Below are positions 1 through 11,399 of a stretch of DNA of 64,000 nt, piece after piece. This DNA comes from Daphnia pulex (Eukaryota > Arthropoda > Branchiopoda > Diplostraca > Daphniidae). Each line of letters starts with the position of its first letter. The first letter of the stretch is position 1. The notes beneath the pieces are model-generated. The model saw only the letters and a program-made list of their open reading frames with translations, was not told the DNA's origin and searched no databases. The DNA is taken from positions 6,976,501-7,040,500 of the forward strand of contig NC_060021.1 of NCBI RefSeq assembly GCF_021134715.1, written 5' to 3'. Position numbers and translations under genes: made by a program.

Positions 1-103
1 TTAAAGGTGGCTTGGCTAAACTTTCAACGGTTAAACTCTATTTAATAAATAGATAATATAACATTAAGCTAATGATCTTGCATTCTTGAATAAATATTTT
101 CAG

Positions 104-244
104 GCAACTTTTGAAGTTTTCGTGGGCACTGATTTGCAGAGTGCTCGTGACCAACAGGCAACAGATAAAATGGCCCAATCCATATTGCAAATTTGCAAGC
201 TGTCTTCCAAAACCATCCAAAACCAAGGAATTTATATTTGCAAG
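104..244 (+). CDS. Partial coding exon of an unidentified gene (left-edge gene)
   Basis: An exon of 141 nt bounded by a good acceptor (tattttcag) and donor (aag|gtaagc). It is open in the frame beginning ATFEVFVGTDLQ, which gives 47 residues with an amphipathic, Gln/Lys-rich helix. I do not recognise the family. The remaining exon(s) should follow before the next gene at 696. Acceptor-like sites at 336 and 357 lead to short open tails ending within about 120 nt, so this is probably the penultimate exon of a plus-strand gene whose body lies left of the window. A second frame of the exon is also open, so even the reading frame is not certain. Confidence 0.4.
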
Positions 245-695
245 GTAAGCAAATTTAAATATAAAGACATACAGATAACATTTACGACGTAAAGACTGGT
301 AAAGAGATGATCAACTCCTTTCGTGCAATCTGACAGCGCTGTGACATCCTGTCTGCTAGCTGTGGGAGTGTGGGACAATAAAACTTGGAACACCCTTCAG
401 CCTCCCCCTCCATGCCCATTGCTATTAGATCTTTTGGTTGATTGGTTCAGTTAAGCTAGGTTGATAGTTCTTTCGTTTACGATTTTTAATAGATATTAGA
501 TATTCTGTTATTCATCACAACTCTTGTAAAACTTGTCGTTCACACTGAAAAGGACACGTGTTTAAAGGTAGCCCATAGTACTGGTGTCTCAAATTGATTG
601 CATAGTAGTTTAGTTTCAACATTTCCATGTTGTCTTTGTATCATTCAATATTTCACTAATAAAATAGTAATGTTAGTTATCTGTTTAGGTTGAAA
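245..695. other. Intron/3' end of the left-edge gene and 5' leader of the MYND gene
   Basis: This stretch must contain the last exon and 3' UTR of the left-edge gene. An AATAAA-like signal sits near 376 and AATAAAA near 658. An acceptor-like ctgtttag at 689 lies just before the ATG at 696, so the next gene may have a spliced 5' UTR. No further ORF is convincing. Confidence 0.35.
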
Positions 696-3600
696 ATGGA
701 GATTTTTATTTCTCCAGCCAGAAGACGGATGGTGGAAAATACCCCACTTTACTTTCCATTTGGTGGTAAACAATCAAGAAATATCCTGCGAGACTTTAAA
801 GGACCTCAGAGTAAACAAATTCAGGTAACTAGACGTCAATCAACTCAAGTATTGGCATTTGTATAAAAATAATCTTGTTCTTTCTAGGTCCTCTTTCTTA
901 ATTGTCAAGATTTAAAGAATGTGCTCTGCACGGTAGCATCCAAGACCAACATCAATGGTTTTTGGCACATGCATTTAAATCATTCTTGTCCAGTTTCACT
1001 TGCTCGCAACATCCTCATTTTGAAAGTGATATCCTCAGATTGTTTCAATGTTGAGAATGCAAAAGATTTAAGCTATTTGTGGGACCTGTGGTATAATTTT
1101 CAATGGCCGAAATCAACCCTGGATAGATTCACAGCAGACATCAAAGAACTATTAGAGATGTTTGAGAGAAATCTCCATTCTGAGTTTTGTTTCTCAATGG
1201 AAGGCTACCAAGTTGCTGAATTACTAAGTATATGGAAAGGTTGGCTTTTAGCGCTTACTAAAAGCCTCACTCAATCATTGAAGTCTGAGAAAATTCTGAA
1301 AGAAAGGTGGGTTTACTACAAGTTGTTATTTTGGTTAATTGTTGTGAATTAAAATGTTTTCTTCATATTTTTCAGGGTGCAATTCCTAACTGGCACAGGT
1401 ATAGAACATATCATGAGCAGCTTTATGACGAAAGTTCCTGGACTTAAGAGAAGAGTCTTCACAGGAGATTTGGATGAATTAGTGTATTTACGTGAAGCAG
1501 CCATGGCTATCGAAGATTTTCCGGCATCGTTGAAAAGAAAACTCGTCCAGGAAACCAAACTTTACTTCGAAACCGGGAATTGCAATTTGGGAAAAATTGT
1601 CGAAAGGTCAGCTCTTAATCCTACGCTTCTCGAACCGGACACACTCTGTTGGCGAATCGACGGTTCTTCTTGTCCATTTGACAGTTATCTTCCGCTTTCA
1701 TTGAATGAATTGGAAACTACTAACTCAGTTGAGTGTGTTGCCACACGTTACTGTCAGACAGCACTTCAAAAGCTGGTGAAGAACTATAAAAAATTCAAAA
1801 ATAATGTCCATATCCATTTCCGATGGACTGAAGACCTTAAAATTTGTCACGCTGAAACCACTTTGAAATTTGACGCGATTGATTGCTCAACTTTGGCAGA
1901 TGATGTCGGATTGGCCAACGTTATTTTGTCAGGAAGAGAGTTGCTGAACACTAATTCACCGGATGCTCTGCTGATAACCGGAAGTTCCGATTGGAGTAAG
2001 ACTTCGCTAACTGTGGCAAAATACGTTGAAGAGTCACTTTGCGCACCTATTAGCATGGTGCCGACCATTTACGGGCTGCGATTGGCTGACGCTATTGAGT
2101 TAGGCTCCGCTATCCTACAAGAAAGAGAAAATCCTCCGACAACTATAAATTGGCATCCAGTTCCTCAATTTGAGAATGTTTCACTTGGCGTTTCTCCTTC
2201 CTTGGAACGTTGCATGAAGAACCTAGAGAAAATGTGTTATTTCATTGAAGCAGAGGACAAAATGCCACTGGAGAAATATTGCTTGGATAGATACTTGACT
2301 CCTCTGACTTTAGATTTTGTGGCCTCTCGTCTAGCTGAAAAAACTGGAAAGCAAGAAGGAGATCGTCGGATGAAGTTTTTCCAGTCTAAACTTCCTCGTC
2401 AGTTTTCTCTAGCTCAGAAAACATTGGATGACTGGGCTGAACGCCGCCCAGTCTCGCTAGTGACCAGCGGTCAAATGTTCTCTCCAGTACTATCGAGGCT
2501 TTTCAACGAAAACAAAGTGGCCTTCAAAGCACCAAATCTCAGGATCCTATTGGTTCCCAGCATACAATATGTTAATAAAAAGACACAGATGTATCAAACT
2601 GCCCATTCTTCACAGTTAAGTGAGAGACAAAAACAGGAAGAACTGCAAAATGACTTTCCTGTCAATTGGGCAAAGAAGATGTCTGACGTTCATTACATCG
2701 ACAATTTTTTCCTCAACTACAAGAAGAATCCAGACGGTTCATTTAATTCCGTGTATGCTGCGTTTCTTCTGCCACGCGATCATGGATTGAACAACACGCA
2801 TTGCGGAGTACTCATTGATTTGGGAACAGGCTATTCGCAGATGTTTCTTGGCTTCGTTAAAGATTTCCGCCAAACGGTATTTGAAAACCCTATTTTTACA
2901 ACCAAAGGATTCTCTCCACCGCCATCCAATGTGATTCTGAAAGAACCAAGCATGAAAGCTGTCAACTGTCTAGAGTCAGAGAATGATTACACAGTCCAAA
3001 TCAGCATTCACACCAAGGAAGATCCGAAAGGTAAATTACAAAAGTACATTTTCGTTTTGTTTATTTTCTCACTTAACACGTTTATACTTGATTCTTGACA
3101 GGTTTAAGCATTTCCACCGATCAGCAACTTCCATGTGAGGCTGGACACCGAATCACTTTGTGTCTTACTCAACCGGAAGGAATGAAGCCGCTGACAATGT
3201 GCTTCCCTCATGCTTTCTTGGCTGGATGTATCGAAGCTACTCTGCGTCGTTCTGATCGTTCCATCCGACTAGTGCTGAAGAAAGCTTTGCGTGAGCCATG
3301 GCCTTGCCATTTCAATGAGAAACAGAAATTGAACGTGGACCAGTTGAGCGTGTGGAAGGAACCGAATCCAGACGATCCCGTTTCTCGAATTATGATCCAC
3401 ATGGGCGGTACAACAGACGTGAAATCAATTCGTTCCTCTTGGGAATCCTCTGTTGATCTGTCAAAATTTTCGAATCTCCCACCTTTAAAAACTGTCCGCA
3501 TTGCCACGTCTTCTATTTTTGCTCATTCTGAATACGGCAAAGAATTCTTTAATGTTGCTACCATTCGCGATCAACAAAACCCTCTTTTTAGTATTCGCGT

Positions 3601-4222
3601 TCATCTTCCCGTCAAAGTGACGCCATGGGGAAGCCCAATGATAGTGATAACTGTGTTAGATCATCATTATGCTAAAAAATTGATCGCAAATGGAAATCTA
3701 CAGGCCAAGCAGTTTCATGAAGATTATCAACGCATCTTTAATGGGAGAAGGAATCGGCAACCGTTTCCTGTGTGGACTACATCGGAAGACGCAACTCTTC
3801 TTCTTCGTTACGTACTTCGCTTGAATGCTGCTAAAATGAAGCCCAGTTTATGGCAAGAAGAAAATGTACCATTGGGAAAGTTCAGTCCCTTCTTAGCGTC
3901 ATTTATCTCTCCACTGTATCTGGATAATCAGTACCAGGAAAATGAAGAAGAAGTTGAAGCTGAAAAGATTAAAATTAATTCTTTCAAGAAGGAGCACAAT
4001 ATTCCCCTGTATGATCCGAGTGTTTGTTCACGATGCATGAGAAAGAGTGCAAAACTCAAGCGTTGTTCAAGATGCAAAGCTGTGAATTATTGCACAGTTG
4101 ACTGTCAAAAGGCCGATTGGAGTACGCATAAGGCTTGTTGTGTCGTTCCAAACACAGAAAATGAGACGATGGACAAGATTAAGGAGTTGGTTGACTTGAT
4201 GATGAACAGCGTACAAAAATAG
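696..4222 (+). CDS. DUF4470-like protein with C-terminal MYND zinc finger
   Basis: Four exons: 696-824, 888-1306, 1376-3030, 3102-4222, joined in frame by GT-AG introns of 63-71 nt, giving about 1107 residues. The N-terminus (PLYFPFGGKQSRNIL, then VLFLNCQDLKNVL) matches the pattern of the DUF4470 domain, known from dynein-assembly factor DNAAF3 and various MYND proteins. The central 700 residues are unrecognised. The C-terminus (about 4027-4140) carries a MYND finger: CSRC, CSRC, YCTVDC, then H and CC in the expected C-x2-C / C-x2-C / C-x3-C / H-x3-C order. MYND fingers bind Pro-rich peptides. No SET domain is visible, so a methyltransferase role is not supported. The start is chosen because the domain begins directly after it. 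A poly(A) signal AATAAA lies at 4355. The cellular role is unknown; a chaperone or assembly role is only a guess from DNAAF3. Confidence 0.8.
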
Positions 4223-4354
4223 CCCATTTTCCCCTCCCCTGAGTGTTTGAAAAATCGGCTCTCCTTGTGTTGTGTTTCGTTTTGAAAGTTGAACTTTTTT
4301 CATAATCATTGTTTGCGTGTGCTGATTTTCAAGCAAGTTCCTTAATTCAGAAGA

Positions 4355-4360
4355 AATAAA
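4355..4360 (+). terminator. Poly(A) signal AATAAA of the MYND gene
   Basis: AATAAA lies 132 nt after the stop codon of the MYND gene, followed by an A-rich run. Position and sequence are standard for a metazoan cleavage signal. Confidence 0.6.
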
Positions 4361-5045
4361 GAAAAAAAAAACGATCTTGTATTTGATGTTATACTTCTTG
4401 GATTTTTTCCAATGCTGTATTTTGTCAAGCAATATTTGCAATGCATCCACCATTATCAATTTTTAAATTGTGTTGTTTTTCGTTTAGATTTAGTGAATTT
4501 CTTCACACCACCACAATTTTAGGTATTCGAGCAATACAGCCACAGCGACGCTACGACGGTCAGACCAGTGGAAACTTTACCTTAACCTTAAGTCAGGCAG
4601 ATTTTGAACATACTAATAACATTTGACCATTTGATTCACAGAATAAAAACGGAGGAGATTACGGAAAATAGTGATTCTTATTGATGCCTCGCATTTTCCT
4701 TTGGATTAATCATTCAAAGAGCTCCGACACCCATTGCATTGCTAGGATCAAGTCTTACGTCTTGGTGTTAGTGGCGTAGTCAACGAAAGAAATCTGTCTG
4801 TGTGTAAAATTTGGCACCAGCAGGTGACGAAGAATCCATTTCGTGAGGGAAAACTGAGAGTTCCGCCGACAAAAACAAAACAAACAACAAATGTCGAGTT
4901 TTATTTTTTAGTCATATTCCGTGCTCCAGTCTCTTTGTTTTTTGGTCCAAATTCAACCCCGAACTGATGTAAGTTTTGTGAGTAAAGCTATAACTATTAA
5001 AACCACCATAATTTATATTTTCCCCCATCGGTTCATCGGTTGTGT
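4361..5045. other. Intergenic, no gene seen
   Basis: AT-rich sequence with only short ORFs lacking codon bias or splice context. No repeat structure was noted before the inverted duplication arm begins near 5046. Confidence 0.5.
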
Positions 5046-5790
5046 CTCACAAAACCAAATTGCGTCTTTGCTTGTTGGGACTTGGAGTGCCAGAGGTGTC
5101 CAATAGATGACATAGGTGTGTTCTTGTTTATCAGGTGATGGCGGATTGTTGAGTGGTTTTGGTTTTTCTAAAGTTTTTCCATAAAAATTACCGATGAATT
5201 CATAAGAATTCAAGTTTACTTCTGTGCAACCTGTTGTGATGTTATTTATTCCGTATGAGTTTTGGATCACCTTTCATATTTCTTATTATAACGTGTAGGA
5301 ATGAATAACGTGAAAGGCAACTAGCCTCTACGAGTAGCCTACCATCAATTCTTTCATTAAAAATCGTCGTTCTATTGAATGCTTCATCATAATACGGTAA
5401 AAACCCATATAAGTCACAATTTTTTCTGAATACCTCTTTACAGTCTTAGTTAATATTCATTGTAATTATCTGGAGTTTCTATTGATGTAGGTCACTAACC
5501 CCAGTGTGGACACTAGTTGTTTTTTCCAAACATGTTTTCTACAAATAATATTGACAGACAACGACAAGTATTATACTTCCTTAAAAAATTTTGAACTTTT
5601 ATTTGATGCCATAAAAATTTTATTTTCATTCGAGCTATGGGAATATAATCAAGGCCATGGGTAATCTTCATCAGGTTTATTGCATAAACTTGAGAGAATT
5701 CTCTTGAAAAGATGCAGGACCCATACCAACATGTGCTGTATTTCTCTGAATGTTTTACTCGAGCAGTAGGAAGCAATTAACTTTAGCGCA
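5046..5790 (-). repeat. Inverted duplication, arm A (carries the unoccupied DIRS target site)
   Basis: Read on the minus strand, this segment aligns by eye with 10735-11332 and continues with 15808-15885, so the DIRS element interrupts the other arm. Shared blocks include the stretch ending gacacctctg.cactccaagt, the catgttggtatg block and caataaacctga.gaagattacc. Divergence is substantial, with many substitutions and small indels, so the duplication is old. The intact target site reads gcggattgttgagtgg at about 5141-5156, the complement of the two DIRS flanks joined. Confidence 0.75.
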
Positions 5791-6465
5791 ATTAGTTTAT
5801 AGCGCCGTCAAGGTAGATATTTCTGAATGGTACCCGTCTTGTCAACTGCTAATGATTCGTGTTCTTGGTTTGACAGAAGCTGTGTTGTGTGTGTTGATCG
5901 TCTCCACCATGCACGCGATAATCAAGACCAGCAACGCCTTGACCAAGAAGAAGAAAATAACGCAGAAGCAAAGAACGACGATGTAAATAGCGGGGTGGGC
6001 ACCGCTAAATTCATTCTTAGTTGAATGTCGAATCCGGTCGAATCGATAATACCAAAGTTGTTGGTTATGGTAGAACAGTTTTCCACACTGGTACGCTGTA
6101 TGACGTAGAGCATTGCCAAAATGGAAGTGCTCTTTGAAGAACTGAACGTCTAAATCTTCTTCAGTCAGATGAAGCTAACGGATTCGGAAATCGCCGAAGA
6201 AGCAGAGGCCATCACAGCTGAAAAAAAAACGTGAGTCAAACGCCTGTGAGAAATAGATGTCAACTGGTGAAAATAAATAAGAAGGTGATATGGAATTTTT
6301 CTTTTCTTTTTTAAACTTATAGTAGGTAATTATTTCAATCAATGTTTCTTTTTATTACTGTGGTAATAATTCAAGATGATGTAGTCTAATTAGGTAGAAA
6401 ACCTTTCTGAAAAGTTTAGGAGCCATTGTTAATTTCAATTGGTATAAAGTGAGTTTTAAGCCACA
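5791..6465. other. Intergenic, no supported gene
   Basis: Short overlapping ORFs (5750-6024 +, 5922-6119 -) show no domain, signal peptide or splice continuity. The region may contain the weakly conserved continuation of the inverted duplication (the taaagttaat.gc.cctactgc block aligns with about 10722-10740 reversed). Nothing else seen. Confidence 0.4.
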
Positions 6466-6471
6466 ATCATT

Positions 6472-6775
6472 TGGTATTGATTTTATGTTGGTTGTTGTAG
6501 ACCCATTCCAATCCCCAGCAACGTAAACCTGCAGAAGGAAAGGCACGTAAAACTTGTCATACAGTGGTGTAGAGGTTGGGTGAGAACGGGATGTGTTACA
6601 TAACCATTTGGTATTCATTTTGATATTGGTTGTTGTAGACCCATCCCCAGCAACGCCAACCTAAAGAAGAAAAGGCCAGTTTGCATTTCCTTCACGCTTG
6701 AAGGTCACGGAGATCATTACGTAAAACGTATCATGCAGTGGTGTAGAGGTTGGGTGAGGACGACACGTGTTTCAT
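6472..6775. repeat. Diverged direct tandem duplication, unit about 140-165 bp
   Basis: Two direct copies begin ggtatt.attttnat.ttggttgttgtagaccca at about 6472 and 6610. Both end with tcat.cagtggtgtagaggttgggtgag. The second unit has about 35 extra bases in the middle. No coding frame spans both copies. Confidence 0.6.
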
Positions 6776-6834
6776 CATTTTCAAGCAGGTACAATAGCCG
6801 CAAGGCTTAAGAGGTGAGGGTGATAAAAAAATCG

Positions 6835-6840
6835 TATAAA
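6835..6840 (+). promoter_or_regulatory. TATA box of Tyr-rich gene copy 1
   Basis: TATAAAAGGAG at 6835 with an arthropod initiator-like tcagtc about 30 nt downstream (near 6867) and the first ATG at about 6956. It marks a real ancestral promoter. In the second tandem copy the equivalent site reads gcgtaaaaggag, so the TATA core looks deleted. Confidence 0.6.
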
Positions 6841-6954
6841 AGGAGAGAGAAAAGGCGAAGGTAAATCAGTCGAGGGAGCACCTCCGACACGGCAACAACT
6901 GCTGTGTCCTATCTGTCACCATCTGCCTTCTTCACCGTATTGCCAGTTTGCATC

Positions 6955-7770
6955 CATGGGTAAATATTCTGTCTTTACATGAAGTTTTCTATTAATGTCA
7001 GTTATTTTCTGTTTGTTAATATGCAAATTATTATTGAGTATTAATGTTTGAATTTGTTTACTGTCTAGTTAATAAGGCGTCGTATGCTGTTGGGTCTTGT
7101 ATCGTTGATTGGTGGGTCGACCACTGGTGTACCGATGTCTCCTTGGTATGGCGGATACCAAACCGCGACGCCGCCGCCGCCGCCTTACTACCCAAAACTT
7201 ACGCAACGACCAGTTACTGCACCGAGGTCTAAAAGTACTACACTACTGAGGCACCGGAGTTTTATACCACAACGAGGCTCCCAAGTATTACTCTGTTCCC
7301 AGCTGCTACACCGAGGCTCCCGCTGATTACTCCACCAAAACGGTCGAATACTACACCGAAGCGGTAAAGTACTACTCTGCCCCGATCTAGGCAACCACAA
7401 CTGAGGCGGCCAAGTATTACGCAGTCCCGACTTACTACACAGAAGCTGCTCTTTCGTACTACGTTGAACAGAAATACTACACTGATCCTCCGGTTCACTA
7501 CACCACTACCTACGCTACACCGCAGCCCACAAGTACTACACCGAAGAAGCCGCCTATTACCCAACAACGTATGCTGCCTTAGTTACTACACCGAGGCCCC
7601 CAAGTACTACATCACTAATGCACCGGAATTCTAAACGTCTATGTATGCTGCCCCTGCCTACTACACCGAGGCCCCGCATTACAACAACAGTGTAGCGCTC
7701 AAGTACTACACTACAACCTAGGCTGCCCCGAGCTACTACAACTACGTCCCGAAGTATTACTGTGCGTAAA
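6955..7770 (+). pseudogene. Tyr-rich secreted/cuticle-like gene, copy 1 (disrupted)
   Basis: Exon 1 is a minimal ATGG followed by gtaaat. Exon 2 starts after ctgtctag (7068). A signal-peptide-like frame begins at 7084 (MLLGLVSLIGGSTTGV) and leads into Pro/Tyr-rich sequence. The ancestral product can be read piecewise as repeats of the type KYYT-EAP-YYT across three frames, but several stops and frameshifts interrupt it (for example near 7239, 7388, 7583 and 7633). The ATGG exon joins exon 2 in a frame other than the signal-peptide frame. Low-complexity Tyr-rich secreted proteins of this sort occur in arthropod cuticle and in expanded crustacean families. I infer a decaying gene rather than a working one. 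Confidence 0.6.
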
Positions 7771-7855
7771 AGGAGTTTTCAAAAAAAAAGAAGTGCCCGA
7801 ACTGCAGTGCCCTATCTGTCACCAACCGATTCCTCATCGTGTAACCGATTCGCAA

Positions 7856-8651
7856 TTATGGGTAAATATTCTTAGTTTTACATTGAGTTTTGTTTTGATT
7901 CTATTTTTTTGTTATTTGTTGATATGCCTGTTAATATTTAGTATTAATGTTTGAATTTGTTTCTGAACTGTTTAGTTAATAAGGCGTCGTATGCTGTTGG
8001 GTGTTGTATCGTTGATGGCTGGGTCGATCGCTGGTGTAACGATGTTTCCTGGGTATGGCGGAAATCAAACCGCAACGCCGTCGCCTTCCTACACAACTTA
8101 CACAACGACCAGTTCCTGCACCGAGGTCTTCAAGTACTACACCACTAAAGCACCAGAGTTGTATACCAAAACTTACGCTGACCCGAGCCACTACACTGAA
8201 GCCCTGAAGTATTACTCTGCCCTGAGTTACTACACCATCTAGGCGATGGAGTGCTACATGACTACGTATGCTGCCCATCCTACTACACCGAGGCTTCCAA
8301 GTATTACTCTGTTCTCAGCTACTTATTGCACCGATTTTCCTAAGTACTACTCTGTTCCCAGGTGCTACACCGAGGCTCCCGCTGATTAGTCCACCAAAAC
8401 GGTCGAATACTACACCGAAGCGGTAAAGTACTACTCTGCCCCGATCTACACAACCACAACTGAGGCGGCCAAGTATTACGCAGTCCCGACTTGCTACCCA
8501 AAAGCTGTCTTTCGTGCTACGTTGAACAGAAATACTACACTGATGCTCCAATCTACTACACCACGACCTATGTACACCTAGCTACAACACCGCAGCCCAC
8601 AAGTACTACACCGAAGAAGCCGCCTATTACACAACTACGTACGCTGCCTAG
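7856..8651 (+). pseudogene. Tyr-rich secreted/cuticle-like gene, copy 2 (partly open)
   Basis: A direct tandem duplicate of copy 1 beginning around 7800 (shared leader ccctatctgtcacca, ATGG|gtaaat exon 1, acceptor tgtttag, identical exon-2 start). From 7991 a frame stays open for 83 residues: a hydrophobic N-terminus MLLGVVSLMAGSIAGV, then Tyr/Thr-rich repeats such as KYYTTKAPELYT, ending at 8242. Beyond that stop, homologous repeat units continue to about 8651 with broken frames. The block at about 8345-8490 is almost identical to copy 1 (7300-7440), which suggests recent duplication or gene conversion. It could encode a short secreted peptide if translation starts at 7991; otherwise it is a pseudogene. 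Confidence 0.5.
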
Positions 8652-8659
8652 TTTAGTAC

Positions 8660-10730
8660 ATCGACGAAATTAAGTATTGCCCTGCTCGAAACTACTACCA
8701 AACTTAGATTCATATTTATTGCAATTTTCACGACTATGTCACCTCTGAAGTATTTCTGTATGTGTTGAAAGATTGCTGGAATACAAGATTGATTGATAAA
8801 TCACGATTGCATGTCTATTTTAAGTACCTTTTATCCTGCTGATTATGCATGATGTGAGAAAATATTTTGAGTGCTATGTAAACTTACAAATAATTGATCT
8901 TGCAAAATACAACAATAAAAATCCAAACTCATATTCTACATTTCAATAATATTCAAACTTTCCTTTTTATAAATTATTTTCTATCATTAAACATTACTAC
9001 TACCAATATTTTCTAAAATGGCAAAGTGCACACACCTATTATTTCTGCTAAGTCCAGACTTTTGTTTTTGAAAAAAAATTTAAAAAAATTCCCCTTACAC
9101 GAAGTTTTAAAAAATTTTTATAGCGAAAAAATTTGATACGAATATTTTATTGCATACAAAATTTATTTTCATAATATTCACATACATTTATTTTTCCTGT
9201 GGCCCCCAGGGGGGGGGCCTGTCGCTTTCTCTACCGCGATAATAACATGATGCAAGTTATGTGCAAGTTATTATTTGTTTGGCGCAGAAAGCTTGTTTAA
9301 TCTAGCAGTTCTCGACTGTGTCAAACCTGATATTGATCAGGTTGCCTCAGTCGTATACTGCATGATTGAATGAAAACTCAAAAGACAACACATCAAACTT
9401 TTAACGCAGCAACACAAAATATCACTGGCAGAGCAATTTCATATGGCATGGATGAAAACGACAACACAAAATTTTTGAAGTCAGGAACCCAGATGGAACA
9501 GCTCAGCTACAACAGCACAGCAACTTCTGGATTACACTGCAACTGCATGCTACTTCAATGGTTCAATCCGTCTTCATCACACCTTTCACCATTTGGCTGC
9601 AACAAGGTAACCACCAGCGTTGAAGAAGTTTGTTATACCTGTTTAGGAAAAGAAAATTATTGTCGAGAAACACAACTTTGTACACACACATACTCCTTAT
9701 AACAAAAGAATACAAAGAGTAACAGAAAACTACGCAGACCAACAGAATAACTTTGATATCTGATTCAAAATTTCTATAGTTCTTTAGCAAATTGGTCTAC
9801 TCTCTAGTCATGTGAACTAAATCTGTAGTACTTTTGTAAGACATTTGATCAAAATAATTACTTTTTGATGTTTCATGGGATGAGACGTAAGCCTAAGAAC
9901 AGACAGCGAGACACACGAGGCACGCCATTTCGGAAATGTACAGGCACTTCCAACTTCCATGAAGTCTGAGTTGAATGATTTTGCAAAATTGGTTTATGCG
10001 TGCTAAATCACCTGTAAATTTTCACATAAACATTTTACATTTAATAACAAATTTAAAAATAGGAAATTAATAATAAATACCTTTTAATTTTCATTGTGAG
10101 AAACGTCACAACCAACAGTCAATTTCTGCTGCGTCTTGGAACAAAATGGCCGCTAAACGTCCCTGAAGACACTCGCGCCATCTGGTGGACATCATTTCAG
10201 CCACTTATTCACAGAGCCACCTGTTGACAGCCATTAGATTCCTGTTCCAAATGACTGAACGCAACGGCTGGATTTCTTGCTTCGAGACAGCACGCAGCAG
10301 CTCAATTGAATTCGACATGCCTTTCGCTTTCGGCTTTCATTAGCTGGCACGAAATGAATCAAATGAGCATGAACACCAGATTCTCCAGGCAACCGATTAC
10401 TCCAGGCAGCTTTCCCTATGACACAAATAACCACAGTTTTTAGTTAGCTTTTCAGTCTTCTTAACTCTTTCAACATAAAAATCTATAATATTAAATAACA
10501 GAAAGTGTTGGGGCCAAGAAAAAAAATTACTTGCAATTTTCTCAAGAAAAGAATAATTTTCCTGCCTGTGGCTGTAAAAGACAACATAATAGCACCAGAG
10601 TTATCTGTGTTAAGAGTACGTACAGTGAGTTGAGTTCCAACTAACTTTGGCATCAAACAGTTAGTAATAATGAATCTAAAGGAAATATGCCAATAAATAT
10701 TCCAACATTCATCCAATAAACTAAAGTTAA
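8660..10730. other. Intergenic, AT-rich, no supported gene
   Basis: About 2 kb with a poly-G run near 9210 and several AT-rich homopolymer stretches. The longest ORF (9370-9702, +) has no recognisable domain, hydrophobic segment or splice context. Nothing else seen. Confidence 0.5.
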
Positions 10731-10734
10731 TGCC

Positions 10735-11332
10735 TACCTACTGCCCCTGTTAAACATTCAGAAAAATACAACACATGTTGGTATGTGCCCTGCATTTGTT
10801 CACATTCTTCTCTTAAGCTGCTGCAATAAACCTGAAGATTACCCGTGGCCTAGATGATATGATATTTTTCATAGCTTTCCCTATGACAGACAATACAATC
10901 TATGACATCAAATAACAGTTTAAAACCGAAAGAAGAATAATACTTGTACGGCAATGAATTATTTGTTGAAAAACATGTTCAGAAAAACAGACATGTTCAC
11001 ACTGGGGTAGTGATCCAGTAGTGACCCTACCAAGATCAATAGAAACTGCTGATAATTAGACAAATATTAACTAAGTCTGGGAACAAGTATTTAAAAAAAT
11101 GGCGACTAAGACATTATATTGGTTTTTACCTGCATTAACTGGATGATGCATTCAGCAGAACGACGATTTTTAATAAAAGAGTTGGTGGTAGTGATGGTAG
11201 GCTACTTGTATCCAGCACACATACGGAATAAATCACATCAGAAACAAGTTGCACATAAATACACTTGAATTTACTTATGAATTCATCGTTAAAGGAAAAT
11301 GTAGGAAAACTTTAGACAAACCACTCAACAAT
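10735..11332 (+). repeat. Inverted duplication, arm B (left part, interrupted by DIRS)
   Basis: Matches arm A (5046-5790) in reverse orientation with moderate divergence, for example ttcag.aaaatac.acacatgttggtatg and ccagtgtg.ac / gt.cacactgg. The arm stops at the ACAAT where the DIRS element begins and resumes at 15808. Confidence 0.7.
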
Positions 11333-11399
11333 TGGTAAATTGTTCGAGCGAGCTTTAGCTCGCGATGAACAATTGGGATTGTTGGGGGAATGGAGTGAA

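Noticed and set aside
5750..6024. Overlapping ORFs with Lys- or Gln/Glu-rich ends as a small gene
   Set aside because: Frames are short and mutually overlapping, with no initiation or splice evidence; the region is partly the edge of the inverted duplication.
9370..9702. 110-codon ORF in the intergenic region
   Set aside because: No domain, signal peptide, promoter or homologous pattern; it lies in AT-rich DNA where such an ORF is expected by chance.
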